The translations under genes were made by a program, and so were the position numbers. Below the pieces are notes generated by a model, which ran no database searches, was not told the DNA's origin, and saw nothing but the letters and a program-made list of their open reading frames with translations. A stretch of 64,000 bases of DNA, from NCBI GenBank assembly GCA_964517605.1, contig CAZFCE010000002.1, positions 124,001 to 188,000 of the forward strand, given 5' to 3'. This document shows, piece after piece, positions 25,260 to 34,234 of this stretch. The stretch is from J095 sp964517605. GTDB taxonomy: Bacteria > Chloroflexota > Anaerolineae > 4572-78 > J111. How positions within the stretch are numbered: position 1 is the stretch's first letter; each line of letters begins with the position of its first letter.

Positions 25260-26195
25260 ATGAAAGCAATCCAAATTCACCAGTATGGCGGCCCGGAAGT
25301 GCTCACCTACGAGGATGTTCCCCGGCCTCAACCCGGCCCCGCCGAAGTGTTAATTCGGGTGCGTGCCGCCGGCGTTAACCCGGTTGACGCCAAGACACGC
25401 GCCGGGCAGGGCATGGCCCGCCGTTACACCAACCCCTTCCCATTAATTTTGGGCTGGGACGTGTCGGGGGTGATAGAGGCGGTGGGCAGCGCCGTGACCG
25501 ATTTTGAGCCGGGTGACGAAGTGTACGGCATGGTGCGGTTTCCCGATGTGGGCGCCGCCTACGCCGAGTTTGTCGTCGCGCCCGCCACTGATATCGCCCT
25601 TAAACCCCATTCGCTGGATCACGCGCAGGCGGCGGCCATGCCACTGGTGGCGTTAACCGCGTGGCAGGCGCTATTTGACGCCGCCGAATTAACCGCCGGG
25701 CAGCGCGTGCTCATCCATGCGGCGGCGGGCGGCGTGGGGCATGTGGCCGTGCAACTGGCCAAATGGCAGGGCGCAACGGTGTTTGGCACGGGTTCCGGGC
25801 GCAACGAGCTTTTTCTGCGCGAGTTGGGGGTGGATGAATTTATCAACTACCAGACCACGCCCTTTGAAACGGTTGCCCGCGATATGGATGTTGTGCTCGA
25901 CCCCATGGCCGGCGAAATCCGCGAGCGCTCCTGGGGCACGCTCAAAAAGGGCGGCATACTGATGTCCATTCTCGGTCCGCCCGCGCCGGAAACGGCGGCG
26001 GTTTACGGTGTGCGGGCCGGCAACATTCTGGTTGCGCCCAATCAGGCTCAATTAATAAAATTAACCGGGCTGATTGACGCCGGTCACCTAAAACCGGTAA
26101 TTGACACGGTTTTGCCGTTGTCGGCTGCCGCCGAAGCGCACCAGCGGATAATGCAGGCCCACACTCGCGGCAAAATCGTTTTGCAGGTTAGCTAA
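25260..26195 (+). CDS. NADP-dependent quinone-oxidoreductase-like MDR enzyme
   Basis: A 311-residue zinc-free medium-chain dehydrogenase/reductase of quinone oxidoreductase type. The N-terminal GroES-like domain begins MKAIQIHQYGGPEVL and has 'VRAAGVNPVDAKTR'. The Rossmann motif is HAAAGGVGHVAVQLAKWQGA near residues 151-170, with 'GSGRNE' after the second strand, where NADP specificity is read. No structural or catalytic zinc cysteines are present. The family reduces enones or quinones; the substrate here is unknown. GGGAG lies 10 nt before the ATG, and a promoter lies upstream. It begins the long run of plus-strand genes and is followed 34 bp later by the YgeY-like hydrolase. Confidence 0.9.
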   Translation: MKAIQIHQYGGPEVLTYEDVPRPQPGPAEVLIRVRAAGVNPVDAKTRAGQGMARRYTNPFPLILGWDVSGVIEAVGSAVTDFEPGDEVYGMVRFPDVGAAYAEFVVAPATDIALKPHSLDHAQAAAMPLVALTAWQALFDAAELTAGQRVLIHAAAGGVGHVAVQLAKWQGATVFGTGSGRNELFLRELGVDEFINYQTTPFETVARDMDVVLDPMAGEIRERSWGTLKKGGILMSILGPPAPETAAVYGVRAGNILVAPNQAQLIKLTGLIDAGHLKPVIDTVLPLSAAAEAHQRIMQAHTRGKIVLQVS

Positions 26196-26229
26196 CGCCC
26201 CAAAATCACCATCAAACCAGGAAAAAATT

Positions 26230-27384
26230 ATGACCACCATTAATTTTGATGCCTTAACCGGCTTTTTGCAATCGCTGATAAAAGTAAAAACCCTGTCCGG
26301 GCAGGAGCAACCGGCCATTGAGCTGGTGACTGCCGAAATGCAACACCTGGGCTTTGACCACATCATCACCGATGCCAACGGCAGCGCCATTGGCATTATT
26401 CAGGGCGCGCAGCCCGGCCCCACGCTCCTGTTCGATGCCCACTGCGATACCGTGGGCATTGCGCCGGGCGTAACCTGGCAGCACGGTCCGTTTGACGCCG
26501 CCATCGAAAGCGACCGGATGTACGGGCGCGGCACTTCGGATATGAAGGGCGCGCTGGCGGCTATGGTTTACGCCGCTGCCGCCGCCGATAAAACCAAACT
26601 GGCCGGGCGGGTGGCGGTCAGCGCCTCGGTGCTGGAAGAAGTGCTGGAAGGCGTGGCCCTGCGCACGGTAATGAACGCCACTCCACCCGATTTTGTGGTG
26701 ATTGGCGAATCGACCAACCTCAACCTGGCTCACGGCGGGCGCGGGCGCGCCGAAATTCACCTGGAAACCATTGGCCGTCCGGCGCACTCATCCAGCCCGC
26801 ATCTGGGCATTAACGCCGTTCACCTAATGTTGCCTGCCATTCAGGCCATCGAAGTGATGGAACTGGCCGCCGACCCGCTGCTTGGTCCGGCCATTATGGC
26901 CCTCACCGACATCATCTCCGAGCCGTACCCCGGCCATTCGGTGATTCCCAGCCGTTGCCGCGTAACGTATGACCGGCGGCTGCTGGCCGGCGAAACGCCG
27001 GAAAGCGTGCTGGCTCAACTGCGGCAGTTGCCCGGTTTGGCCGCCGTCAATGTCACCATCCCTACCACCGAATACGCCGCCTACACCGGCGTTACTTTGG
27101 CCAGCTCCAAATTCTTCCCGGCCTGGAAACTGCCCGCCGAACATTCTTTTGTGCAAACGGCGCTGGCGGGGCTGCGTTCCGGCGGGCTTAGCCCCAAACT
27201 GAGCGCGTACCGGTTTTGCACCAACGCCGCCTACAGCGCCGGTCACGCCCACGTGCCCACCATCGGCTTTGGCCCATCTACCGAAGAACACGCCCACATT
27301 GTGGATGAATACATTGACCTGCCCCAGTTGTACGCTGCCGCGCAAGGTTATTTGGCCATTATTGAAACCGTTCTAAAAGGATAA
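26230..27384 (+). CDS. M20 metallohydrolase, YgeY-like
   Basis: A 384-residue M20/ArgE/DapE-family zinc hydrolase that cleaves N-acyl, carbamoyl or peptide bonds. Metal ligands are visible in 'DAHCDTVG' (His, Asp), 'GRGTSDMKGA' (Asp) and 'GFGPSTEEHAHIVDE' (His). The catalytic Glu lies in 'VLEEVLEG'. The dimerisation domain holds 'GRPAHSSSPHLGINA'. It resembles E. coli YgeY, a gene of the selenium/purine catabolic cluster, and a second related enzyme is encoded at 49.5 kb. It starts with an ATG behind a GGAAAAAA ribosome-binding site and is followed by the iron alcohol dehydrogenase after only 4 bp, so the two are in one operon. Confidence 0.88.
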   Translation: MTTINFDALTGFLQSLIKVKTLSGQEQPAIELVTAEMQHLGFDHIITDANGSAIGIIQGAQPGPTLLFDAHCDTVGIAPGVTWQHGPFDAAIESDRMYGRGTSDMKGALAAMVYAAAAADKTKLAGRVAVSASVLEEVLEGVALRTVMNATPPDFVVIGESTNLNLAHGGRGRAEIHLETIGRPAHSSSPHLGINAVHLMLPAIQAIEVMELAADPLLGPAIMALTDIISEPYPGHSVIPSRCRVTYDRRLLAGETPESVLAQLRQLPGLAAVNVTIPTTEYAAYTGVTLASSKFFPAWKLPAEHSFVQTALAGLRSGGLSPKLSAYRFCTNAAYSAGHAHVPTIGFGPSTEEHAHIVDEYIDLPQLYAAAQGYLAIIETVLKG

Positions 27385-27388
27385 CCCG

Positions 27389-28552
27389 ATGCCCGCTTCC
27401 TTTGTTTTCCATTTGCCCACCAAAATTATTTTTGGCCAGCCCGCCGCCGAAGCGTTAGCCGCCGAACTGGCCGCCTTAAAAGCCGAGCGAGTTTTGCTGG
27501 TTAGCGATCCGGGGCTGGCCCAATTGGGGCTGGTTGACCAGATTTGTCGCCAGCTAACCGTTGCCGGCAGCCAAATCCAAACCTTTACTAACCTGAGCAG
27601 CAATCCCACCACCACCGAAGTGGCCGCCGGGCTGGCTGTGGCGCAGGCGCACAACGCGCAAGCCCTGATTGGGCTGGGCGGCGGCAGCGCCCTCGATGTG
27701 GCCAAAGCCATTGCCATGCTACTGGCCAACGGCGGCAGTTACGCCGATTACCAGTGGGGCGGCCAAGCCATCTCCCAACGCAGTTTGCCGCTGCTGGCCG
27801 TGCCCACCACCGCCGGCACCGGCAGCGAGGTGAGCCGCGTGGCCGTGATTATAGACCCCGCCAATCCCCTGAAAAAGGGCGTGCTCAGCCCGCTGATGTT
27901 CCCCCACGCCGCCATTGCCGACCCCGAACTGACGCGCTCGCTGCCGGGCTGGTTAACCGCCGCCACCGGCATGGATGCCTTTATTCACGCGCTGGAATGT
28001 TACATTGGCCGGCGAGCCAACCCCTACACCGACGCGCTGGCACTGACCACGATGCGCGCCATCTGGACGGCGCTGCCGGCGGCAACCGCCAACGGCCACA
28101 ACATGGCCGCCCGCCAGGAGATGATGCTGGCGGCGCTGTGGGGCGGCATGGCTATGGATCACGCCGGCTTGGGGCTGATTCACGCGCTGTCCGGGCCGCT
28201 CACCGGCCACCTGCACCTGCATCACGGGTTGGCCAATGCCCTGTTGCTGCCCTACGTGCTGCGGTTTAACCTGCCGGAGGTTGCCCCGGAACGGCGGCAA
28301 GCCCTCAACCAGATTGCCGGGCTGCCCGCAGAAGCCAACGCCGAGACGCTGGTGAACCGGCTAACCGATTTTGTGCGCGGTCTGGGGCTACCCACCACCC
28401 TGGCGGAACTAAACTCACCGTTAGCTGGCGTTGATTGGGAAGCTATCGCAACAGAAACCACCCGCATGGCGCTAATCCACAACAACCCGCGCCCGGCGTC
28501 GGTGGCGGATTGCCGGCAAATTTTAGACGAAATGCTGGCGGGCCACCCGTAG
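27389..28552 (+). CDS. Iron-containing alcohol dehydrogenase
   Basis: A 387-residue group III (FucO/AdhB-like) NAD(P)-dependent alcohol dehydrogenase. The N-terminal Rossmann-like part has 'GLGGGSALDVAKAIA' (pyrophosphate loop). The metal-binding domain has 'ATGMDAFIHALE' (Asp and His ligands), 'GLIHALSGPLTGH' (His) and 'HLHHGLANALLLP' (His). The likely reaction is reduction of an aldehyde or oxidation of a small alcohol or polyol. It is linked to the hydrolase before it by a 4-bp gap, and a hairpin terminator follows, so the operon 25260-28552 appears to end here. Confidence 0.93.
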   Translation: MPASFVFHLPTKIIFGQPAAEALAAELAALKAERVLLVSDPGLAQLGLVDQICRQLTVAGSQIQTFTNLSSNPTTTEVAAGLAVAQAHNAQALIGLGGGSALDVAKAIAMLLANGGSYADYQWGGQAISQRSLPLLAVPTTAGTGSEVSRVAVIIDPANPLKKGVLSPLMFPHAAIADPELTRSLPGWLTAATGMDAFIHALECYIGRRANPYTDALALTTMRAIWTALPAATANGHNMAARQEMMLAALWGGMAMDHAGLGLIHALSGPLTGHLHLHHGLANALLLPYVLRFNLPEVAPERRQALNQIAGLPAEANAETLVNRLTDFVRGLGLPTTLAELNSPLAGVDWEAIATETTRMALIHNNPRPASVADCRQILDEMLAGHP

Positions 28553-28617
28553 TTGGTAAATTTTGTTTAGTCGTGCTAAAATCCGGCCATCGTTAATTAT
28601 TTCTCCTGGCTCTTCAC

Positions 28618-28669
28618 CGTTTGCCGCCTGCCGCTCAACCGCGACGTACAGCGCGGCGGCAAACGTTTA
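28618..28669 (+). terminator. Hairpin terminator after iron alcohol dehydrogenase
   Basis: CGTTTGCCGC (28618-28627) pairs perfectly with 28656-28665, with further GC pairs inside, and is followed by TTTAT. It closes the first operon of the plus-strand block. Confidence 0.65.
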
Positions 28670-28751
28670 TCTACTCAACCGCACCGGTTCAATTATCATT
28701 ACAATATCATCAATCGTAGGATTTATCTGATATAAGGAGGTATCATTAGAT

Positions 28752-29774
28752 ATGGTTCAACGTATGGCTTTATATATGCAGGATAAGCACCCCATTCGGT
28801 ATGAAATTGAAATGGTAAAATACGCCGAAGAAAAGGGCTTTTCCGAAATTTGGCAGGCCGACACCCGGCTGGCCCGCGACTGCGTGGTGATGATGAGCGC
28901 CTTTCTGGCCGAAACCAAACGGCTGCGCTTTGGCTCCGGCGTGCTGCCCATTTGGACGCGCAACCCGGCGGTGATTGCCGCCACCTGGAGCACCATGTGG
29001 GAACTGGCCGGCACCATTGACGGCCAAAGCCGGGTGATGCTGGGACTGGGTGCCTGGTGGGAACCCATCGCCGGGCGGGTGGGTGTAAAACGCGAAAAAC
29101 CGCTCGCCGCCATGCGCGAACACATCGAAGCCATTCGCCAGCTTTTTACCATGGAAGAAGTGACCTACCAGGGCGAGTTCGTCAAACTGGATCGAATCAA
29201 GCTGGATGTGGCCTTTGGCGATACCTCGCCCCGCAATATTCCGCTGTACATTGGCGCCACCGGCCCCAAAATGCTGGAAATGGCCGGCGAAATTTGCGAT
29301 GGCGCGGTGCTCAACTACGTGGTGTCGGTGGATTACATCCGCGAGGCGGTGGAGTTGGTGCGGCAGGGCGCGGAACGCGCCGGCAAAACGCTCGCCGATG
29401 TAGACCGGCCCGAATTGCTGGTGTGCTGCCTCTCTGATGATGACCCCAAGGCGGCCATGATGGAAGGCAAGGCGCTGGTGGCCTACTACCTGGGCACCGA
29501 ACCGCACATTATGAAGGCCAGCAAGGTTGATGAAGACCTCATTAAAAAGGTGCAGGAGTTTGTGGGCTGGCCCGCCACCGAAGCCGATTACCGCCGCGCC
29601 GCGCAAATCATCCCCGATGACGTGGTGCGCAACCTGATGGCCGTTGGCACCAGCCAGCAATGCCGCGATAAAGTGGCCGAATATATTGACGCCGGCGTAA
29701 CGTGTCCCATCCTCTACCCGATGATGGACGACATTAAACCGGTGATTGACGCTTTTGCTCATTGGGAGCTTTAA
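28752..29774 (+). CDS. LLM-class F420-type oxidoreductase
   Basis: A 340-residue luciferase-like monooxygenase-fold (TIM barrel) enzyme, closest in look to methylene-tetrahydromethanopterin reductase (Mer)-type F420-dependent oxidoreductases. Typical features are 'YAEEKGFSEIWQADTR' near 25-40, 'LRFGSGVLPIWTRNPAVIA', 'RVMLGLGAWWEP', 'LYIGATGPKMLEMAGEICDGAVLNY' and the C-terminal 'GVTCPILYPM'. The cofactor could be F420 or FMN. An AAGGAGG ribosome-binding site lies 11 nt before the ATG. The stop codon lies 2 nt before the aldehyde dehydrogenase ATG, so the two are one operon; an aldehyde intermediate may link them. Confidence 0.88.
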   Translation: MVQRMALYMQDKHPIRYEIEMVKYAEEKGFSEIWQADTRLARDCVVMMSAFLAETKRLRFGSGVLPIWTRNPAVIAATWSTMWELAGTIDGQSRVMLGLGAWWEPIAGRVGVKREKPLAAMREHIEAIRQLFTMEEVTYQGEFVKLDRIKLDVAFGDTSPRNIPLYIGATGPKMLEMAGEICDGAVLNYVVSVDYIREAVELVRQGAERAGKTLADVDRPELLVCCLSDDDPKAAMMEGKALVAYYLGTEPHIMKASKVDEDLIKKVQEFVGWPATEADYRRAAQIIPDDVVRNLMAVGTSQQCRDKVAEYIDAGVTCPILYPMMDDIKPVIDAFAHWEL

Positions 29775-29776
29775 CC

Positions 29777-31270
29777 ATGAAAAACTATCCATTATTACCC
29801 GAAACCACCAAATTTTTAAGCCAGTCGCCGTTGAAATTATTCATTGGCGGTGAGTGGGTAGAGGCCGCCGGCGGCGAAACCTTTACCAGCATTAACCCCT
29901 CCGATGGCACGCCGCTGGTGCAACTGGCCTCCGCCGGCCCCGCCGATGTGGGCCGCGCTGTGGCTGCCGCCCGGCAGGCGCTTAACGGGCCGTGGGGCCA
30001 ACTCACCCCGGCGGCGCGGGGGGCCATGCTGCGCCGGTTGGGTGATGTGCTGTCTGCCCACGCCGGTGAACTGGCCGAACTGGAATCGCTGGATAACGGC
30101 AAGCCCATTTACCACACCCGCGCCATTGATGCGCCGGTGGCGGCCCAACTGGTGTACGCCTTTGCCGGCTGGCCCGATAAAATTGCCGGCGTGACGCCGG
30201 CGGTATCGGTGCCCAACCATTTTGTGTACACCCGCCGCGAACCGGTGGGCGTGGTGGGCATTATTGTGCCGTGGAACTACCCGCTCATCCACACCTTGCA
30301 AAAACTATCGCCGGCGCTGGCTTGCGGCAACACCGTGGTTTTCAAACCGGCCCAACTGGCCTCGGTGGCGATTGTGCGGCTGGGCGAACTGATTGCCGAA
30401 GCCGGGCTGCCGGCGGGCGTGGTGAACATCATCACCGGGCGCGGCTCGGTGATTGGCCAGGCCATGGCCGAACATCCCGGCATCAACAAAATCCAGGTGA
30501 CTGGCTCCACCGAAGTGGGCCGTAGCGTTATCCGCGCTTCGGCGGGCAATTTAAAACGGCTGGCGCTGGAATTGGGCAGCAAAGCCCCCAACATTCTCTT
30601 TGCCGATGCCGACCTGGAAGCGGCCATTCCCGGCGCGTTTCGGGCGGCGTTTGGCAATACCGGCCAAAGCTGCGTGGCCGGCGCGCGCCTGTTTGTGCAA
30701 AAACCAATTTACAATCAGGTGGTGGAACGGCTGGTTGAAATGGCCAGGGCCGCCAAAATTGGCCACGCCCTGGATCCCGCCACCCAGCTTGGCCCGATTG
30801 TGGACGGGGTGCAAACCAAAACCATCCTCAATTACATTAATAGCGGGCTGGAACAGGGCGCTAAAATAATTTGCGGCGGCCATCAATTAACCGATGGCGA
30901 TTATGCCGCCGGTTTTTATATTGAACCAACCATTTTTACCGATGTTAAAGATGATATGGTCATCTCCTGCGAAGAAATTTTTGGCCCGGTGTTGCCCATT
31001 TACTCCTTTGAAACGGAAGCCGAAGTAACGGCGCGGGCCAACGCCACCATGTACGGCCTGGCCGCCGGCGTGTGGACGCGCGATGTAGGGCTGGCGCACC
31101 GCATGGGCGCGGCGCTCAAAGCCGGAGTGGTGTGGGTTAACACCTACGATATGTTCGACGCGGCGGCCCCGTTTGGCGGCTTCAAGGGCAGCGGCTACGG
31201 GCGCGACAACGGCCACGAGGTTATTGAGGCCTACACCGAGGTTAAATCGGTGTGGATTTCAACGAAGTAA
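29777..31270 (+). CDS. NAD(P)-dependent aldehyde dehydrogenase
   Basis: A 497-residue ALDH-superfamily enzyme of usual length. The NAD-binding and catalytic motifs are complete: 'GIIVPWNYPL', 'VTGSTEVGR', 'LALELGSKAPNI' with the general base Glu, and 'GNTGQSCVAGARLF' with the nucleophilic Cys. 'EEIFGPVLP' and 'PFGGFKGSGYGRDNG' follow. It oxidises an aldehyde to an acid; the specificity is not readable. The ATG at 29777 has GGGAG 8 nt before it; an in-frame TTG five codons earlier lies inside the previous gene. The ABM-fold gene follows 18 bp later. Confidence 0.95.
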   Translation: MKNYPLLPETTKFLSQSPLKLFIGGEWVEAAGGETFTSINPSDGTPLVQLASAGPADVGRAVAAARQALNGPWGQLTPAARGAMLRRLGDVLSAHAGELAELESLDNGKPIYHTRAIDAPVAAQLVYAFAGWPDKIAGVTPAVSVPNHFVYTRREPVGVVGIIVPWNYPLIHTLQKLSPALACGNTVVFKPAQLASVAIVRLGELIAEAGLPAGVVNIITGRGSVIGQAMAEHPGINKIQVTGSTEVGRSVIRASAGNLKRLALELGSKAPNILFADADLEAAIPGAFRAAFGNTGQSCVAGARLFVQKPIYNQVVERLVEMARAAKIGHALDPATQLGPIVDGVQTKTILNYINSGLEQGAKIICGGHQLTDGDYAAGFYIEPTIFTDVKDDMVISCEEIFGPVLPIYSFETEAEVTARANATMYGLAAGVWTRDVGLAHRMGAALKAGVVWVNTYDMFDAAAPFGGFKGSGYGRDNGHEVIEAYTEVKSVWISTK

Positions 31271-31288
31271 AATAAGGAACAACAAACT

Positions 31289-31588
31289 ATGTACGGATTG
31301 ATCGGAAAAATAAAAGCTGTGCCGGGGCAACGTGATGCCCTGATTTCAATTTTGATTGAGAGCGTGGCCAATATGCCGGGGTGCCTCAACTATGTTGTGG
31401 CGCAAGACCCCACCGATCAGAATGCCATTTGGATTACCGAGGTTTGGGATAACAAAGCCAGCCATCAGGCATCGCTGGCTTTGCCAACGGTTCAACAGGC
31501 AATTACCCGGGGCAAACCGCTTATTACAGGTTTTGGCGAACGGTTTGAAACCACACCTATCGGCGGTTTTGGGCTGGTTGCCAGGTAA
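31289..31588 (+). CDS. ABM-fold small monooxygenase/isomerase-like protein
   Basis: A 99-residue protein of the antibiotic biosynthesis monooxygenase (dimeric alpha-beta barrel) fold: 'MYGLIGKIKAVPGQRDALISIL' at the start, 'PGCLNYVVAQDPTDQNAIWITEVW' in the middle and 'FGERFETTPIGG' at the end. The family includes quinol monooxygenases and LsrG, the isomerase of the phosphorylated AI-2 pathway. That is of interest because two LsrF-type aldolases are encoded further on, but the distance of about 20 kb makes a direct link speculative. AAGGAA lies 9 nt before the ATG. Confidence 0.85.
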   Translation: MYGLIGKIKAVPGQRDALISILIESVANMPGCLNYVVAQDPTDQNAIWITEVWDNKASHQASLALPTVQQAITRGKPLITGFGERFETTPIGGFGLVAR

Positions 31589-31627
31589 GTTGGCCCGAAT
31601 GGTTTTAATTTTCCAGGCGGCCCACCC

Positions 31628-32776
31628 TTGACTCACACCTACGATGCGCTGGTGATTGGCGCGGGGTACATTGGCTGCGCCGCGGCCTACTATCTGGCTG
31701 CCGCCGGGTTAAAAACGGCGCTGCTCGACCAGGGCGGCGTGGGTGCCGGCGCATCCCGCGCCAATTACGGCAACATCCAGGTGCAGGACGCCGAACTGGA
31801 TTACAGCCTGCCGCTGGTTACAGCCGGGTACGCCCGTTGCCGGCAAATTGAAGCCGAACTGGATTGCCCGGTGGGCTACCGCAAAATCGGCGGGCTGCTG
31901 CTCATCGAAACCGAAGCCCAGTGGCAGTTGATGGCCAACCGCCTGCCCGCTCTCCACACCACCGGCATCTCTGCCGAACTGGTGCCGGCGGCGCGTTTGC
32001 CGGAAATTGAGCCGCTGCTCAATCCGGCCAGCGTGTTGGGCGCGTGCTACCACCAGCACGAAGGGCAGGTGTATCCCTTTGCCCTGCTGGGGGCGTACAT
32101 CCGCCGCGCCCGCGAGCGTGGGTTGGCGCTACACCTCCAAACCACCGTCACCGGTTTTGAACTGGCCGGCGGACGGCTGGCGGGGGTTAACACCAACCGG
32201 GGGCAATTCAGCGCGGGCGCGGTGGTTTTGGCCACCGGCGCGTGGACGCCGCATTTGGGGCAACTGCTGGGCCGGCGCTGGCCGGTGCCGCACGTTCACG
32301 GGCAGGCCATCATTACCGAGCCAACAGAACGGCTACTACGCAATCATATCGCTTCGGCGGCCTTTTTTGAAGAGATGCACGAAGCCGACGCCGGCGCGGT
32401 GCTGGCCATATCGCAGGCCACTCACGGCCATTTTTTACTGGGCGAAGCCGGTGTTGTTACGGCTGACCTCGGTTCAACGGCGACCGCCGCCGGGCAAACG
32501 GCCATCGCGGCGCTGGTGGAGCGTTACTTTCCGGCGTTGCGCCGGTTGCGGGTGTTGCGCGGTTGGGCTGCGCCGGTTGCTTTTACCGCCGATGGGCGGC
32601 CATTTTTGGGGCCGGTTGGCGGCATCAAGGGATTGATTCTGGCCACGGCCTTTAAATCAACGGTGATTGTCACCCCGCTGGTGGGTGAAATTGTGGCTCA
32701 ACTGGTGGTTGGTGGCCACACCGATTTGGATTTGTCGCCGTTTGCGCCCGACCGGGAGTTAGGCTATGCCCACTAA
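31628..32776 (+). CDS. FAD-dependent amine/amino-acid oxidoreductase, DAO family (subunit 1)
   Basis: A 382-residue DAO-fold flavoprotein. The FAD-binding motif is VIGAGYIGCAAAYYLAAAG (GxGxxG at residues 10-15), followed by 'LLDQGGVGAGASRANYGN'. The second FAD region is 'AVVLATGAWTPHLGQLLGR' and the C-terminal one is 'GWAAPVAFTADGRPFLGPV'. It resembles the beta subunits of HcnABC hydrogen cyanide synthase, opine oxidase and D-hydroxyproline dehydrogenase. A TTG start is used, as AGGCGG lies 7 nt upstream. It overlaps the next DAO gene by 11 bp, which is clearly translationally coupled. Confidence 0.9.
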   Translation: MTHTYDALVIGAGYIGCAAAYYLAAAGLKTALLDQGGVGAGASRANYGNIQVQDAELDYSLPLVTAGYARCRQIEAELDCPVGYRKIGGLLLIETEAQWQLMANRLPALHTTGISAELVPAARLPEIEPLLNPASVLGACYHQHEGQVYPFALLGAYIRRARERGLALHLQTTVTGFELAGGRLAGVNTNRGQFSAGAVVLATGAWTPHLGQLLGRRWPVPHVHGQAIITEPTERLLRNHIASAAFFEEMHEADAGAVLAISQATHGHFLLGEAGVVTADLGSTATAAGQTAIAALVERYFPALRRLRVLRGWAAPVAFTADGRPFLGPVGGIKGLILATAFKSTVIVTPLVGEIVAQLVVGGHTDLDLSPFAPDRELGYAH

Positions 32777-33920
32777 CCGGGCGGATGTGATTATTGTAGG
32801 CGGCGGCTTGGCCGGGCTGGCGATAGCGTATCAACTGGCCAAGCGCGGCGCGAGCGTGCTGCTGCTGGAAGCCAACAGCCTGGGCAGCGGCACTTCCGGC
32901 GGTTGCGCCGGGCGGGCGCAGGTGTCCGAGAGCCATCGCGGGGCGCATTTTGATGTGGTTCAGGCCGGGCTGGCCCGGTTGGAGCAGTTGGAAATCGAAC
33001 TGGAATTTGATTTTGAGTGGCGACGGTTGGGCAATTTGATGCTCATTGAACACGAGCGCCACTGGCAATGGTGGGCCGAGCAGGTGGCTTACCTGGCCGG
33101 GCGCGGCCTTCAGGCCGAACTGCTGGATTTGAAATCGCTGCGCGCCGCCGAACCGCACCTTAATGTTGATAAATTTTTGGGAGCGGCCTGGTGTCTGGAA
33201 GGCCACCTGAATCCGTTAAAATTATGCCAGGCTTTTGCCCGCGCCGCCCGGCGGCACGGAGCCAGATTGCTGCCGCACGCGCCGGTGGTTGGGTTTGAGC
33301 GGCAGGGCCGGCAGATTACGGCAGTGCAAACCGCCACGGCGCGTTTTACGGCGGACACGGTGCTGGTTACTGCCGGCGCGTGGACAGGCCAGGTGTTAGC
33401 CTGGGCCGGCGCGGCGTTGCCGGTGCAGTTTACCCACGCCGAAGCCATCATCAGTGAGCCGCTGCCGCCGCTGTTGCACAACCATGTTGGGCTGGCCGAT
33501 TTTTACGAGACCATTCACAACCAGCCACAGGCGGTATCTATTGGCGTGGCCCAGCAACACAACGGCACACTGCTTGTCACCGAGGCGGTTGAGTTTAGCC
33601 CCACGGTTCACCGCCGCAACAGCGCTTGGGGCATTCCGGCCATTGCCCGCGATTTACTGGCGCTGCTGCCCCGGCTGGCTTCCGCGCGGATTGTGCGGGC
33701 CTGGGCCGCGCCCAGTCCCTTTTTACCGGATGAACTCCCGGCGATTGGCCGGGCGCCGGGGCTGGAAAATTTATGGGTGGCCACTTGTTTTCACTTAACC
33801 ATTACCACCATCCCGGTACTCAGCGATTGGATTGCCGGGTGGTTGCTGGGCGGGAGACAACCGGCGGCGCTGGCCGAATTTAGCCCGTATCGCTTTACGG
33901 TTAAACCGCCACAGGATTGA
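32766..33920 (+). CDS. FAD-dependent amine/amino-acid oxidoreductase, DAO family (subunit 2)
   Basis: A 384-residue DAO-family flavoprotein, paralogous to the preceding gene but well diverged. FAD motifs are 'VIIVGGGLAGLAIAYQLAKRG', 'EANSLGSGTSGGCAGRAQVSE', 'VLVTAGAWTGQVLAWAG' and the C-terminal 'PDELPAIGRAPG'. It probably forms, with the small 2Fe-2S protein and the alpha-like subunit encoded next, a membrane-linked or soluble dehydrogenase that oxidises an amine, opine or amino acid and feeds electrons onward. Two adjacent beta-type subunits are unusual; they may serve two substrates or form a heteromer. Confidence 0.9.
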   Translation: MPTNRADVIIVGGGLAGLAIAYQLAKRGASVLLLEANSLGSGTSGGCAGRAQVSESHRGAHFDVVQAGLARLEQLEIELEFDFEWRRLGNLMLIEHERHWQWWAEQVAYLAGRGLQAELLDLKSLRAAEPHLNVDKFLGAAWCLEGHLNPLKLCQAFARAARRHGARLLPHAPVVGFERQGRQITAVQTATARFTADTVLVTAGAWTGQVLAWAGAALPVQFTHAEAIISEPLPPLLHNHVGLADFYETIHNQPQAVSIGVAQQHNGTLLVTEAVEFSPTVHRRNSAWGIPAIARDLLALLPRLASARIVRAWAAPSPFLPDELPAIGRAPGLENLWVATCFHLTITTIPVLSDWIAGWLLGGRQPAALAEFSPYRFTVKPPQD

Positions 33921-33928
33921 TAACGACC

Positions 33929-34234
33929 ATGCGAGTAGCCCGTTCAAGCTCATTATTGCCACCGGTGCAGCGCGGCCCGGCCATTACCGTTACCGTCAAC
34001 GGCCAGCCGGTTGATGCCTTTGCCGGCGAAACCGTGGCGGCGGTGCTGCTGGCCGCCGGGCAGCGCACATTTCGCCACACCTTAAAAGAAGGTGCGCCGC
34101 GCGGCCTGTTCTGCGGCATGGGCATCTGTTTTGAATGTCTGGTTACGGTGAACGGCACGCCCAACATCCGCGCCTGCGTAACGCCGGTAATTGACGGCAT
34201 GGCCATTGAAACCCGCTCCGAGGTGCAACTGTGA
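33929..34234 (+). CDS. Small 2Fe-2S protein, HcnA/opine-oxidase gamma type
   Basis: A 101-residue ferredoxin-like subunit. The N-terminal part reads 'ITVTVNGQPVDAFAGETVAAVLLAAG', and the cluster ligands are in 'GLFCGMGICFECLVTVNG' followed by 'RACVTPV' (C-x4-C-x2-C-x12-C). It should carry electrons within the amine dehydrogenase complex. The ATG at 33929 is preferred to an in-frame TTG at 33917 that overlaps the previous stop. The GTG start of the next gene overlaps its TGA stop. Confidence 0.88.
   Translation: MRVARSSSLLPPVQRGPAITVTVNGQPVDAFAGETVAAVLLAAGQRTFRHTLKEGAPRGLFCGMGICFECLVTVNGTPNIRACVTPVIDGMAIETRSEVQL

Noticed and set aside
28770..29792. Minus-strand frame of 340 codons opposite the F420-type oxidoreductase gene
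   Set aside because: It is antisense to a well-defined family member and has no protein-like motifs.
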